A stretch of 9,522 nt of DNA. Origin: Acidobacteriota bacterium (lineage in GTDB: Bacteria; Acidobacteriota; Terriglobia; Acidiferrales; UBA7541). The notes beneath the pieces are model-generated. The model did no database searches, had not been told where the DNA came from, and was given only the letters and a program-made list of their open reading frames with translations. This document shows, in pieces, positions 1-5,782 of the stretch; position 1 is the first letter of the stretch, and each line of letters opens with the position of its first letter. Location: positions 1,170-10,691 of the forward strand of contig QHYF01000122.1 of assembly GCA_003224075.1 (NCBI GenBank). The letters are read 5' to 3'. Position numbers and translations under genes: made by a program.

Positions 1-154
1 TGACGAGAAATCCATGCGTTCCCCTGAGTTCCCTCTTATCTTCAGGATCCGCGACGGCCGAGCTTCGCTTCAGACGCGCTTCGTCCCGCTTAGCCCGTCC
101 GCGGCTGGGAAAAACAACAAAACTGACGCATCCAGGGTAATCTAACGCATGACG

Positions 155-182
155 TTGATCTTGACAGCAGCAATTCAATACT
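155..182 (+). promoter_or_regulatory. possible weak sigma-70-type promoter for the PLP enzyme
   Basis: TTGATC (155-160) and AATACT (177-182) are separated by 16 bp, and each matches 4 of 6 consensus bases. This would start transcription near 189, about 65 bases before the likely start codon. A perfect TTGACA lies at 161-166 but has no acceptable -10 at normal spacing. A small 5-bp inverted repeat AGCAG/CTGCT (166-170 and 181-185) overlaps the site. The rest of bases 1-252 shows no convincing gene. The assignment is by pattern only. Confidence 0.2.
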
Positions 183-252
183 GCTTTCGGGAACGAACCC
201 GGGGTTTTGCAACGCCAATTTGGTGCTTGCCCGCAGCGCCACGGCCGCCAAT

Positions 253-1449
253 ATGGACGCTATTATGAAGAACAACTCCCAGCGCAAGCTCGGACCCCAA
301 ACAAGGGCCATTCATGCCGGCGAGCCCAACCGCCGCGGCGTCAACGGACCGATCGTGACGGAGATTATCCGTTCGTCCACCTTCACCTTTTCCTCGACCG
401 AGGAAATGAAGCTTTGGGCCGAGGGCAAGAACAAGGCCTACATCTATACGCGTTACGGCAACCCCACGCTTTCCGTCGCCGAAAAGAAAATCGCCGCGCT
501 CGAAGGGGCCGAAGCCGCGGTCGTTACTTCTTCCGGCATGGCCGCCATTTCCTCCGCGCTCCTGGCGGCGTTGAAATCCGGCGACGAATTAATTTCCACC
601 GCGCAGCTCTATGGCGGCACCTACCGCCTGATGCGCGACGTTTTCCCAAACATGGGCATCACCGTCCGCCACGTCAGCACCGATCTCGCGGAACTGGAAA
701 ATCTCGTCACGCCCCATTCGAAAGTTCTTTACATCGAAACGCCCACCAATCCCACGCTCCGGCTTGTGGACATCCACAAAGCCGTGACCTTCGCAAAAAA
801 ACATAAACTCATTTCCATCATCGACAACACTTTCGCCACGCCGGTTCTGCAAAATCCGATCGCTCTCGGCTACGACATGGTCGTCCACAGCGCCACCAAA
901 GCTCTTGCCGGGCACTCCGACATCATCGCCGGTGTCGCCGTCGGCAATTCGAATTGGATGGATCGAGTCCGGCAAATGATCATCTATCTCGGCGGCTCGA
1001 TGGATCCCGGCGCAGCGTATCTCCTCATCCGCGGCATCAAGACTCTCGGCGTTCGAATCGAGCGCCAGTGCGAAAACGCTATGGCCGTCGCCAAATACCT
1101 GGAGGGCCATTCGAAAGTGGAACGCGTGCATTATCCCGGTTTGATGTCGCATCCGGATCACCTGCTGGCAAAAAACCAGATGCGCGGATTCGGTTCGATG
1201 CTCGCGTTCGATGTAAAGGGCGGGCTGCCCGCTGCGCGGCGCTTCTGCGATCGCGTGCGCCTCTTTCTCCTGGCTGCGAGCCTCGGCGGCGTGGAGTCGC
1301 TGGTCATTCTTCCGGCTTATAGTTCGCACTACAATATGACCGATGAAGAATTGCGGCGCGCGGGCGTCAGTCCGGGAACGGTGCGCGTTTCGATGGGGTT
1401 AGAAGATAAAGAAGATTTGATCGAAGATTTGAAGCAAGCTCTCTCTTAA
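253..1449 (+). CDS. Cys/Met-metabolism PLP-dependent enzyme (cystathionine gamma-synthase / gamma-lyase / methionine gamma-lyase family)
   Basis: This is a fold-type I PLP enzyme of the cytosolic trans-sulfuration family, 398 residues, the normal family length. Seen in the sequence: the YTRYGNPT phosphate-binding segment (residues 65-72), SSGM (93-96), YGGTY with the catalytic Tyr equivalent (120-124), DNTFATP with the Asp that pairs with the PLP ring nitrogen (D191), SATKALAGHSD with the Schiff-base Lys (K216), SLGG (343-346) and a C-terminal GTVRVSMGLE with the carboxylate-binding Arg (about 378). The residue equivalent to the Cys of classical methionine gamma-lyase (LYGC) is Gly here, which leans towards cystathionine gamma-synthase or gamma-lyase, but substrate cannot be settled from sequence. 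It could also be an O-acyl-homoserine sulfhydrylase. Start choice is uncertain: TTG at 220, ATG at 253 and ATG at 265 are in frame. None has a good Shine-Dalgarno; GGA at 255-257 slightly favours 265. It is convergent with the next gene, leaving 61 bp with no clear terminator. Confidence 0.93.
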   Translation: MDAIMKNNSQRKLGPQTRAIHAGEPNRRGVNGPIVTEIIRSSTFTFSSTEEMKLWAEGKNKAYIYTRYGNPTLSVAEKKIAALEGAEAAVVTSSGMAAISSALLAALKSGDELISTAQLYGGTYRLMRDVFPNMGITVRHVSTDLAELENLVTPHSKVLYIETPTNPTLRLVDIHKAVTFAKKHKLISIIDNTFATPVLQNPIALGYDMVVHSATKALAGHSDIIAGVAVGNSNWMDRVRQMIIYLGGSMDPGAAYLLIRGIKTLGVRIERQCENAMAVAKYLEGHSKVERVHYPGLMSHPDHLLAKNQMRGFGSMLAFDVKGGLPAARRFCDRVRLFLLAASLGGVESLVILPAYSSHYNMTDEELRRAGVSPGTVRVSMGLEDKEDLIEDLKQALS

Positions 1450-1510
1450 GCATTCCAGCCAAAAAACCGGAAAAAGAGTCCACTGCTTATTGCGACACGG
1501 ACGAAGCAAT

Positions 1511-2272
1511 TTACTTCGCGGCCGTGGGAACGGGAGCGTCCCATTCTTCCTGCTCCGGGAGCACGGATTTCACGATGTCTTCCAGCTCGTGCGCGCTTTT
1601 CACGTGTTCGGGATAGTTGTGAGCCGTAATATCGAACGCCTGGCCGTGTTTGGTGCGAACTTCCTGCAGCTCCTCCTGCAGCCGGACGGCAACGCGCTTG
1701 GCATTGAGAACATCGGTTTCCGGAAGAACCAGCGCAAACAGATCGGGCCCAAGGCGGTAGATGGAGTCCGTTGGCCGCAGTTTGCGGGACATCGCTTTCG
1801 CGGCATCGCTCCAGGCTTCGGAGCTCTCATCCTTTTTTGCGGACCCGGCCGCGGGCTTGGCCTTCACGAGCAGGAGAGAAAGGGTCTTCTGCATGGTCAT
1901 CGCGCGGCGATATTCCATGGTGAGACGATCCCAGAAATGATCCAGGTTGGGCATGGAATGCAGGAGGTCGACGCTGGCCTGATGCTGCAAGTTGACGTTT
2001 CGCTCTAGTTCTTCCAATAGGCCCTGCTTGAGTTGCCGCACCGTGCGCTGACGATCCAACAGGTAGCCGACAAAGAGCACGGTCAGCGCGCAGAAACCGA
2101 AAAAGGCGACGCGCAGCGTCAATTTGTTGCCTACGGGGTGGAGGAAGACCAGCGGATACATGAACGCCGCCAGACCGCCTGCAAGCACGAGCACAATAAC
2201 CGCTGCGAGGATGGTGAGCTGCAGCTCGCGGCGTTCGAGATGATCCAATTCCTTGCGGTTCAGCGTTCCCAT
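1511..2272 (-). CDS. two-helix membrane protein with degenerate GGDEF domain
   Basis: The protein has 253 residues. A short basic/acidic N-terminus is followed by two hydrophobic helices (about 19-44 and 52-72), a linker likely to be helical (about 73-105), and a cytoplasmic GGDEF-like domain (about 105-238). The domain keeps the family pattern D-x3-R-x-G (D169, R173, G175), but the signature reads GPDLF (175-179) instead of GGDEF. The first metal-ligand region, normally LxxDIDxFK, reads LLLVKAKP (132-140). Diguanylate cyclase activity is therefore unlikely. An RxxD motif (R166-D169) sits exactly five residues before the signature, where the c-di-GMP inhibitory site lies in active cyclases, so it could bind c-di-GMP as a receptor or be a purely structural relic. 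Met at 2272 was chosen because homologous sequence (NRKELDHLERRELQ, then the helix) starts there; a TTG at 2476 would add 68 unconvincing residues. No strong ribosome site is visible. Confidence 0.85.
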   Translation of the reverse strand: MGTLNRKELDHLERRELQLTILAAVIVLVLAGGLAAFMYPLVFLHPVGNKLTLRVAFFGFCALTVLFVGYLLDRQRTVRQLKQGLLEELERNVNLQHQASVDLLHSMPNLDHFWDRLTMEYRRAMTMQKTLSLLLVKAKPAAGSAKKDESSEAWSDAAKAMSRKLRPTDSIYRLGPDLFALVLPETDVLNAKRVAVRLQEELQEVRTKHGQAFDITAHNYPEHVKSAHELEDIVKSVLPEQEEWDAPVPTAAK

Positions 2273-2742
2273 AACGTTCTTGTCGGCGACCCCGAAGCGG
2301 TCGCGGCCGGCATCTCCAGACTCCTCGGGGCCGGTGGTGAAGTGCAAAAAATGACCTTGGCCTCCGGGTAATCCCATCGTCCACGGTGGAACCACTCCAG
2401 GCAATGGGCATGCAGTACTGTGTTGCGCAAATGTCACTGTCCTTGCGAGGAGGCAAGGAGGCTGAACCGCTGTCAAAATAGAGGGAGGATCGCACTTCGA
2501 GCGAATCCACTCTAATCATCCCGTCTCGACCAGGGCGGAGCCCCAGCGGCTCTGGCGAGGAAAGAGCGTGAGTCAAATCCCGGAAAAGCGGCGCATGAGA
2601 ATCCTACTGGCGGCGTGCTAGTGTAGTGCGCGATTGGATGGCTCACAGGATACCTCGGAGCGGAAAAATTGGACCAGTTGGAGAACCGGAAAGCGCGCGC
2701 CAGACAGGAATTTTCATTGCTCAAGGTGACGGGCCGAAAGAG
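2273..2742. other. 470-bp non-coding divergent region with palindromes
   Basis: I find no convincing gene between the divergent GGDEF-like and aspartate kinase genes. It holds a cluster of short perfect palindromes: GCATGC (2408-2413), CAGTACTG (2413-2420) and TTGCGCAA (2423-2430). A 7-bp stem-loop follows, TCCTTGC/GCAAGGA at 2440-2446 and 2453-2459, and a GC hairpin GAGCC/GGCTC at 2538-2542 and 2548-2552. I could not place a convincing promoter for either flanking gene and saw no lysine-riboswitch-like layout. The space is large enough for long leaders or a small RNA, but nothing here proves one. Confidence 0.4.
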
Positions 2743-4164
2743 ATGAAAGCGCGATTACAGGTGATGAAGTTTGGCGGGACGTCGGTGGGCGATGCGTCCT
2801 GCATTGCAAGAACGGCACAGATTGTCGCGCAAGCGGCGAGAGAGAACGGCTGCGTTGCGGTAGTTTCCGCGATGAGCGGCGTAACGAACCGCCTGGTCGA
2901 AGCGGCAAAGAACGCGCAAGCCGGAAACAACGGAGGGGCAGCGGCTGTTGTGGATGCACTTCGAGGACAACATGAAGCCGCGCTGACCAGCTTGATCCAA
3001 CGCGAGGAGGAACGCGCGCGGATCCGTCAGAAGATGGAGGACGTCCTCGCCGAAGGCCGCCGGCTCTGCGAGGGAACGGCACTTCTGCGGGAGCTCACGC
3101 CGCGCACGCTCGACGCAATTTCGAGTCTTGGCGAAAGGCTCTCTGCACCATTGGTGGCAGCGGCGGTAAGAGAACTGGGTGTGCCCAGCGAATCCATCGA
3201 AGCCACAGAATTAATCGTAACGGACGCGTTTCACGGCGGTGCGGAGCCGCAGATGAAATTGACGCGGGAAAAATCACAGGCGCGTCTGCGGCCACTCTTG
3301 GAAAAAGGATTCGTGCCGGTCGTGACCGGGTTTATTGGCGCATCGAAGGACGGGCAACTGACCACCCTGGGGCGAGGCGGCTCGGACTATTCCGCAACGA
3401 TCCTCGGGGCGGCGATGGATGCGGATGAGGTCATCATCTGGACGGACGTCGATGGCGTGCTGACCGCGGACCCGCGGCTGGTGCCGGAAGCGCGCACGAT
3501 TCCGGTGATCTCGTACCGCGAAGCGGCGGAGTTGGCTTATTTCGGCGCAAAAGTGCTGCATCCGAAAACCCTGAATCCAGTGGTGCAGGCGGCGATTCCG
3601 GTATGGATTCGGAACAGTTTCGCGCCGCAGCGCCCGGGCACAAAGATCACCCCGGAAGGACGCAGCATCGGAGGCGGCGTAAAGGCGCTGACGGCAATTC
3701 GGGATGTAACGCTGATCAGTGTCGGCGGCCCCGGAATCGTGGGATTGCCCGACGTGGTTGGGCGTACGTTTTCGACGACCGCCGAGGTGCGCGCGAACGT
3801 CCTGCTGATTTCACAATCGTCCTCGCAAAACGACATCTGCTTCATTGTTTCCACGGCGGACACTCAACGCACGGTCGAAGCTCTGCGCAAGGAGTTTGCG
3901 CAAGACCTGGCATACCAGACCGTCGAGCACATCACGGTGGATTCGAATATCGCCATCGTGGCGGTCGTGGGAGAAAACATGCGCGGAATCCCGGGAATCG
4001 CCGGCAGAACCTTCAATGCACTCGGACGCGAAAACGTGAATATCATCGCGATTGCCCAGGGTTCTTCGGAGTGCAACATTTCCTTTGTCATTGAAGAGAA
4101 GGCTGTGAAGACGGCGCTGCTCGCGACGCACCGCGAATTTGGCCTGAACTCCTCGGCAAATTAA
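2743..4164 (+). CDS. aspartate kinase, monofunctional, with two ACT domains
   Basis: It phosphorylates L-aspartate with ATP to give 4-phospho-L-aspartate, the entry step to lysine, threonine, methionine and diaminopimelate, in the cytosol. The protein has 473 residues. The amino-acid-kinase domain spans about 7-300: KFGGTS (9-14), SLGERLSAPL (128-137), TLGRGGSDYSA (208-218), WTDVDGVLTADPR (233-245) and AYFGAKVLHPKT (265-276). Two ACT domains follow at about 323-385 and 403-465, the second with the signature VVGENMRGIPGIAGRTFNAL and then NVNIIAIAQGSSE. The ACT segments resemble the kinase half of bifunctional ThrA-type enzymes, but no homoserine dehydrogenase follows, since the frame stops soon after ACT2. 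Feedback inhibition by lysine or threonine is expected from the family; which one is not readable here. Met at 2743 has AAGGTG (2723-2728) upstream, somewhat far. GTG at 2626 would add 39 residues lacking family resemblance, and ATG at 2764 would leave only one residue before KFGGTS. Confidence 0.95.
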   Translation: MKARLQVMKFGGTSVGDASCIARTAQIVAQAARENGCVAVVSAMSGVTNRLVEAAKNAQAGNNGGAAAVVDALRGQHEAALTSLIQREEERARIRQKMEDVLAEGRRLCEGTALLRELTPRTLDAISSLGERLSAPLVAAAVRELGVPSESIEATELIVTDAFHGGAEPQMKLTREKSQARLRPLLEKGFVPVVTGFIGASKDGQLTTLGRGGSDYSATILGAAMDADEVIIWTDVDGVLTADPRLVPEARTIPVISYREAAELAYFGAKVLHPKTLNPVVQAAIPVWIRNSFAPQRPGTKITPEGRSIGGGVKALTAIRDVTLISVGGPGIVGLPDVVGRTFSTTAEVRANVLLISQSSSQNDICFIVSTADTQRTVEALRKEFAQDLAYQTVEHITVDSNIAIVAVVGENMRGIPGIAGRTFNALGRENVNIIAIAQGSSECNISFVIEEKAVKTALLATHREFGLNSSAN

Positions 4165-4174
4165 GAATCTGAAA

Positions 4175-4251
4175 TGGTAGGCCCGTGGGGACTCGAACCC
4201 CAGACCTCTACCGTGTCAAGGTAGCGCTCTAACCAACTGAGCTACGGGCCT
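4175..4251 (-). tRNA. tRNA-Val (anticodon GAC), CCA encoded
   Basis: On the minus strand a full cloverleaf is seen: acceptor AGGCCCG/CGGGCCT (7 bp), D arm GCTC-AGTTGGTTA-GAGC, anticodon arm CTACC-TTGACAC-GGTAG, variable loop AGGTC, and T arm TGGGG-TTCGAGT-CCCCA. Discriminator A73 and a genomically encoded CCA (4175-4177) follow; the mature body without CCA is 4178-4251, 74 nt. The loop puts GAC at positions 34-36, which reads valine codons GUC and, by G-U wobble, GUU. A73 fits valine identity. The gene lies antisense to and only 10 bp beyond the aspartate kinase stop, so the two transcripts converge. Confidence 0.97.
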
Positions 4252-4262
4252 AGAATCCGTAA

Positions 4263-4281
4263 AGTTTAGCACGAGTCGTGC
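4263..4281 (-). promoter_or_regulatory. possible tRNA-Val -10 element with adjoining palindrome
   Basis: Reading the minus strand, TGC-TAAACT (extended -10 type; TAAACT covers 4268 down to 4263, 4 of 6 consensus bases) lies 12 bases before the mature tRNA 5' end at 4251, leaving room for a short leader. I see no good -35 at standard spacing. A perfect inverted repeat GCACGA-G-TCGTGC (4269-4281) abuts the -10 on its upstream side. It may be an operator or chance. Confidence 0.3.
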
Positions 4282-4565
4282 GTCGGGGCAGAGCAACCGA
4301 AGAACGGTCCGCCTGAACAAGCCTTGACGAGATTGAGGCAGCGTGGTGCACATGGGCTGATGCTGGCGGCAAAACGGGCTTGACGGGGGAGAAAAACTCC
4401 GGCCTCAAACAGATATCAAATCCGGATGCGCGGTGCAGGATATCTTTGCCCCGCGCAATTTCCAAGGCCATTTGGTCGCCCTTTCGGTAAGATACGCGTT
4501 CTAGAAGCACGGCGGAAAGCCGGCCGGGGCTGGACCGCGTCAATTTCTCGACAAGGAGGAGGATC
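4282..4565. other. non-coding region upstream of the cytochrome c gene
   Basis: No gene is supported here. The stretch contains a 7-bp inverted repeat AGATATC/GATATCT (4411-4417 and 4439-4445, 21-bp spacer), a small GGAG/CTCC hairpin (4388-4391 and 4397-4400), and a -10-like TAAGAT (4488-4493) without a good -35. TTGACG hexamers at 4324 and 4380 lack matching -10 boxes. Promoter position for the cytochrome is unresolved. Confidence 0.4.
4553..4562 (+). promoter_or_regulatory. strong Shine-Dalgarno of the cytochrome c gene
   Basis: AAGGAGGAGG ends 3 bases before the ATG at 4566; its AAGGAGG core ends 6 bases before it. It is by far the best ribosome site in the window, fixes the cytochrome start codon, and suggests high translation. 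Confidence 0.85.
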
Positions 4566-4913
4566 ATGCAGAAAGCAAACCGTTGGATCGGCAGGCTGGC
4601 CGGAGTTGCAGCCGGGCTGGTCGTGAGCGTTTTTCTCGGCGTACCCGCGAAAGCCGATAACTCCGCCGCTGAAGCAACCTATAAAGCGAAGTGCGCTTTG
4701 TGCCATGGCCCGGACGGCAAGGGCGAAACGGCCACGGGCAAGACCATGAAGGTGAAGGATTTCACTTCGGAAGAAGTGCAGAAAACGAGCGATGCCGACT
4801 TGACCGACGCCATCAGCAAGGGCAAGGGCAAAATGCCGGCGTACAAGACGCTGACTCCGGAGCAGGTGAAGGGCCTACTGGGCTACATCCGTTCCTTCGC
4901 AAAGAAATCCTAG
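4566..4913 (+). CDS. small periplasmic class I c-type cytochrome
   Basis: The 115-residue electron carrier is exported by the Sec route and should bind one covalent haem in the periplasm. Residues 1-30 form a typical signal peptide (basic n-region, hydrophobic LAGVAAGLVVSVFLG, AKA cleavage site before D31). The haem site CALCH spans 43-47 (C43, C46, H47), and the likely distal ligand is M90 in KGKMPAYK, the usual KMPA context. The C-terminal helix LTPEQVKGLLGYIRSF (96-111) matches cytochrome c domain ends. The mature size, about 85 residues, fits the c6/c551-type fold. Redox partner and pathway cannot be told: no oxidase or dehydrogenase gene is adjacent. The B3/B4-domain gene follows after 49 bp in the same direction and may share its transcript. 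Confidence 0.93.
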   Translation: MQKANRWIGRLAGVAAGLVVSVFLGVPAKADNSAAEATYKAKCALCHGPDGKGETATGKTMKVKDFTSEEVQKTSDADLTDAISKGKGKMPAYKTLTPEQVKGLLGYIRSFAKKS

Positions 4914-4962
4914 CGAGCAAGATCCGCATTCCGGCGCTGGTTGCCAGGAAGCTCGCCTGAAA

Positions 4963-5622
4963 ATGAAACTGAAAATCGATGCCGAGTTGAAAAAGAAGTG
5001 CCCGCGGACGGCACTCGGGTGCGTGACGGCGCTCGCGGACGCGGGCGCATCGCCAGCAGCGCTGCTCGAAGAGATGAAGGCGCGCGAGACGGAGATTCAG
5101 AAATTGCCGTTCCCGCGCGGGGTGCTGGAGTCGCCGCAAGTCGAAGCGACGCGCAAGGCGTACAGGGCGCTCGGAAAGGATCCGGCGAGGTACCGCGGCT
5201 CGGCGGAAGCGCTGCTGCGGCGCGTGGTTGCGGGAAAAGGACTGCCGCAGATCAACGCCGTGGTCGACGTGATCAACCTCGTTTCGGTCGAGAGCCGTTT
5301 GCCGATCGGGCTGTATGACTTGGGGCATGTGAGTGGTGACATTGTTTTTCGCGCGGGGCGCGCAGGCGAAACGTACAAGGGCATCGGCAAGTACGACCTG
5401 AACCTGGAAGGATTGCCCTTGTTCGCCGATGCGGTCGGGCCGCACGGCAGCCCAACGAGCGATTCGGAACGCACGATGGTCACCACGGCCACGCACCATG
5501 TGCTGGCCGTGATCATTTCATTCGCCGGCAGCGAAGGGCTGGGGCGCTGGGTACAGAGAATGGCCGCGCTGCTGACACAATATGCCACGGCTCAGGACGT
5601 GGAGATACAGGTCGTCGAGTGA
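4963..5622 (+). CDS. stand-alone B3/B4-domain protein (Phe-tRNA synthetase beta-like)
   Basis: This 219-residue, apparently cytosolic protein has no signal peptide or membrane segment. It resembles the COG3382 group, free-standing relatives of the B3/B4 module of phenylalanyl-tRNA synthetase beta chain. Recognisable signatures are YRALGKDPARYRGSAEALLRR (67-87), GLPQINAVVDVINLVSVESRLPIGLYDL (93-120) and GSPTSDSERTMVTT (162-175). In PheRS, B3/B4 hydrolyses Tyr-tRNA(Phe). For free-standing forms, roles in editing misacylated tRNA or other RNA/amino-acid binding are hypotheses, and this sequence does not decide. ATG at 4963 is preceded by AGGAAG (4946-4951) at a suitable distance. It sits 49 bp downstream of the cytochrome gene, and its stop lies within a short palindrome CGAGT-G-ACTCG (5616-5626). 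Confidence 0.88.
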   Translation: MKLKIDAELKKKCPRTALGCVTALADAGASPAALLEEMKARETEIQKLPFPRGVLESPQVEATRKAYRALGKDPARYRGSAEALLRRVVAGKGLPQINAVVDVINLVSVESRLPIGLYDLGHVSGDIVFRAGRAGETYKGIGKYDLNLEGLPLFADAVGPHGSPTSDSERTMVTTATHHVLAVIISFAGSEGLGRWVQRMAALLTQYATAQDVEIQVVE

Positions 5623-5641
5623 CTCGTAAGTCGTGACCGTT

Positions 5642-5749
5642 CGCTTCTGCTCGGGACAACCTGATGATTGGCGAGGGAGCACAGCCATTCCTGTGTCGCA
5701 AGACCCGAGTGGGAGCGGCCCGCCTCCCCGACAGGAGTCGGGGCAGGCG
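5642..5749 (+). other. multi-stem structured intergenic element
   Basis: Four stems can be drawn by eye. A 14-bp stem pairs 5642-5655 with 5704-5717 (11 Watson-Crick and 3 G-U pairs). Inside it, GCGA/TCGC (5671-5674 and 5696-5699) carries CACAG/CTGTG (5680-5684 and 5691-5695) with loop CCATTC. A GC-rich hairpin follows directly: CGCCT-CCCCGAC, loop AGGA, GTCGGGG-c-AGGCG (5721-5749). The three G-U pairs would become A-C mismatches in minus-strand RNA, so if the fold is real it acts in plus-strand RNA, the 3' region of the B3/B4 transcript. It could be a 3'-UTR structure, a small RNA, or a dispersed palindromic repeat. Confidence 0.4.
5721..5749. terminator. strong GC hairpin between convergent genes (terminator-like, no U-tract)
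   Basis: A 12-bp stem (CGCCT + CCCCGAC paired with GTCGGGG + AGGCG, one bulged C at 5744) has an AGGA loop. It lies between the convergent ends of the B3/B4 gene and the TonB receptor and could stop or protect transcripts from both sides. Neither strand has a following U-run, so classic intrinsic termination is not shown. Confidence 0.4.
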
Positions 5750-5782
5750 CCAAGCGTGCCTACAAGAGAGGAACAACGTGGG

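Noticed and set aside
589..1329. Minus-strand open frame of 246 codons opposite the PLP enzyme
   Set aside because: It lies entirely antisense to a strongly conserved gene, with no motifs or ribosome site.
1484..1510. Overlapping short inverted repeats (TGCTT/AAGCA, ATTGC/GCAAT) between the first two genes
   Set aside because: Each stem is only 5 bp with a long loop and no U-run; too weak to call a terminator.
2273..2476. TTG-initiated 68-residue extension of the GGDEF-like protein
   Set aside because: There is no domain or signal in the extension, TTG is a rare start, and the expected N-terminus with the first membrane helix starts at the ATG at 2272.
2626..2742. GTG-initiated 39-residue extension of aspartate kinase
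   Set aside because: The extension lacks family resemblance, and the kinase fold begins just after the ATG at 2743, which also has an upstream AAGGTG.
2273..2742. Lysine or c-di-GMP riboswitch
   Set aside because: I looked for these because of the neighbouring aspartate kinase and GGDEF genes, but no recognisable conserved core of either riboswitch was found on either strand.
4324..4385. TTGACG hexamers at 4324 and 4380 as -35 boxes for the cytochrome gene
   Set aside because: No -10-like sequence lies at 15-19 bp from either.
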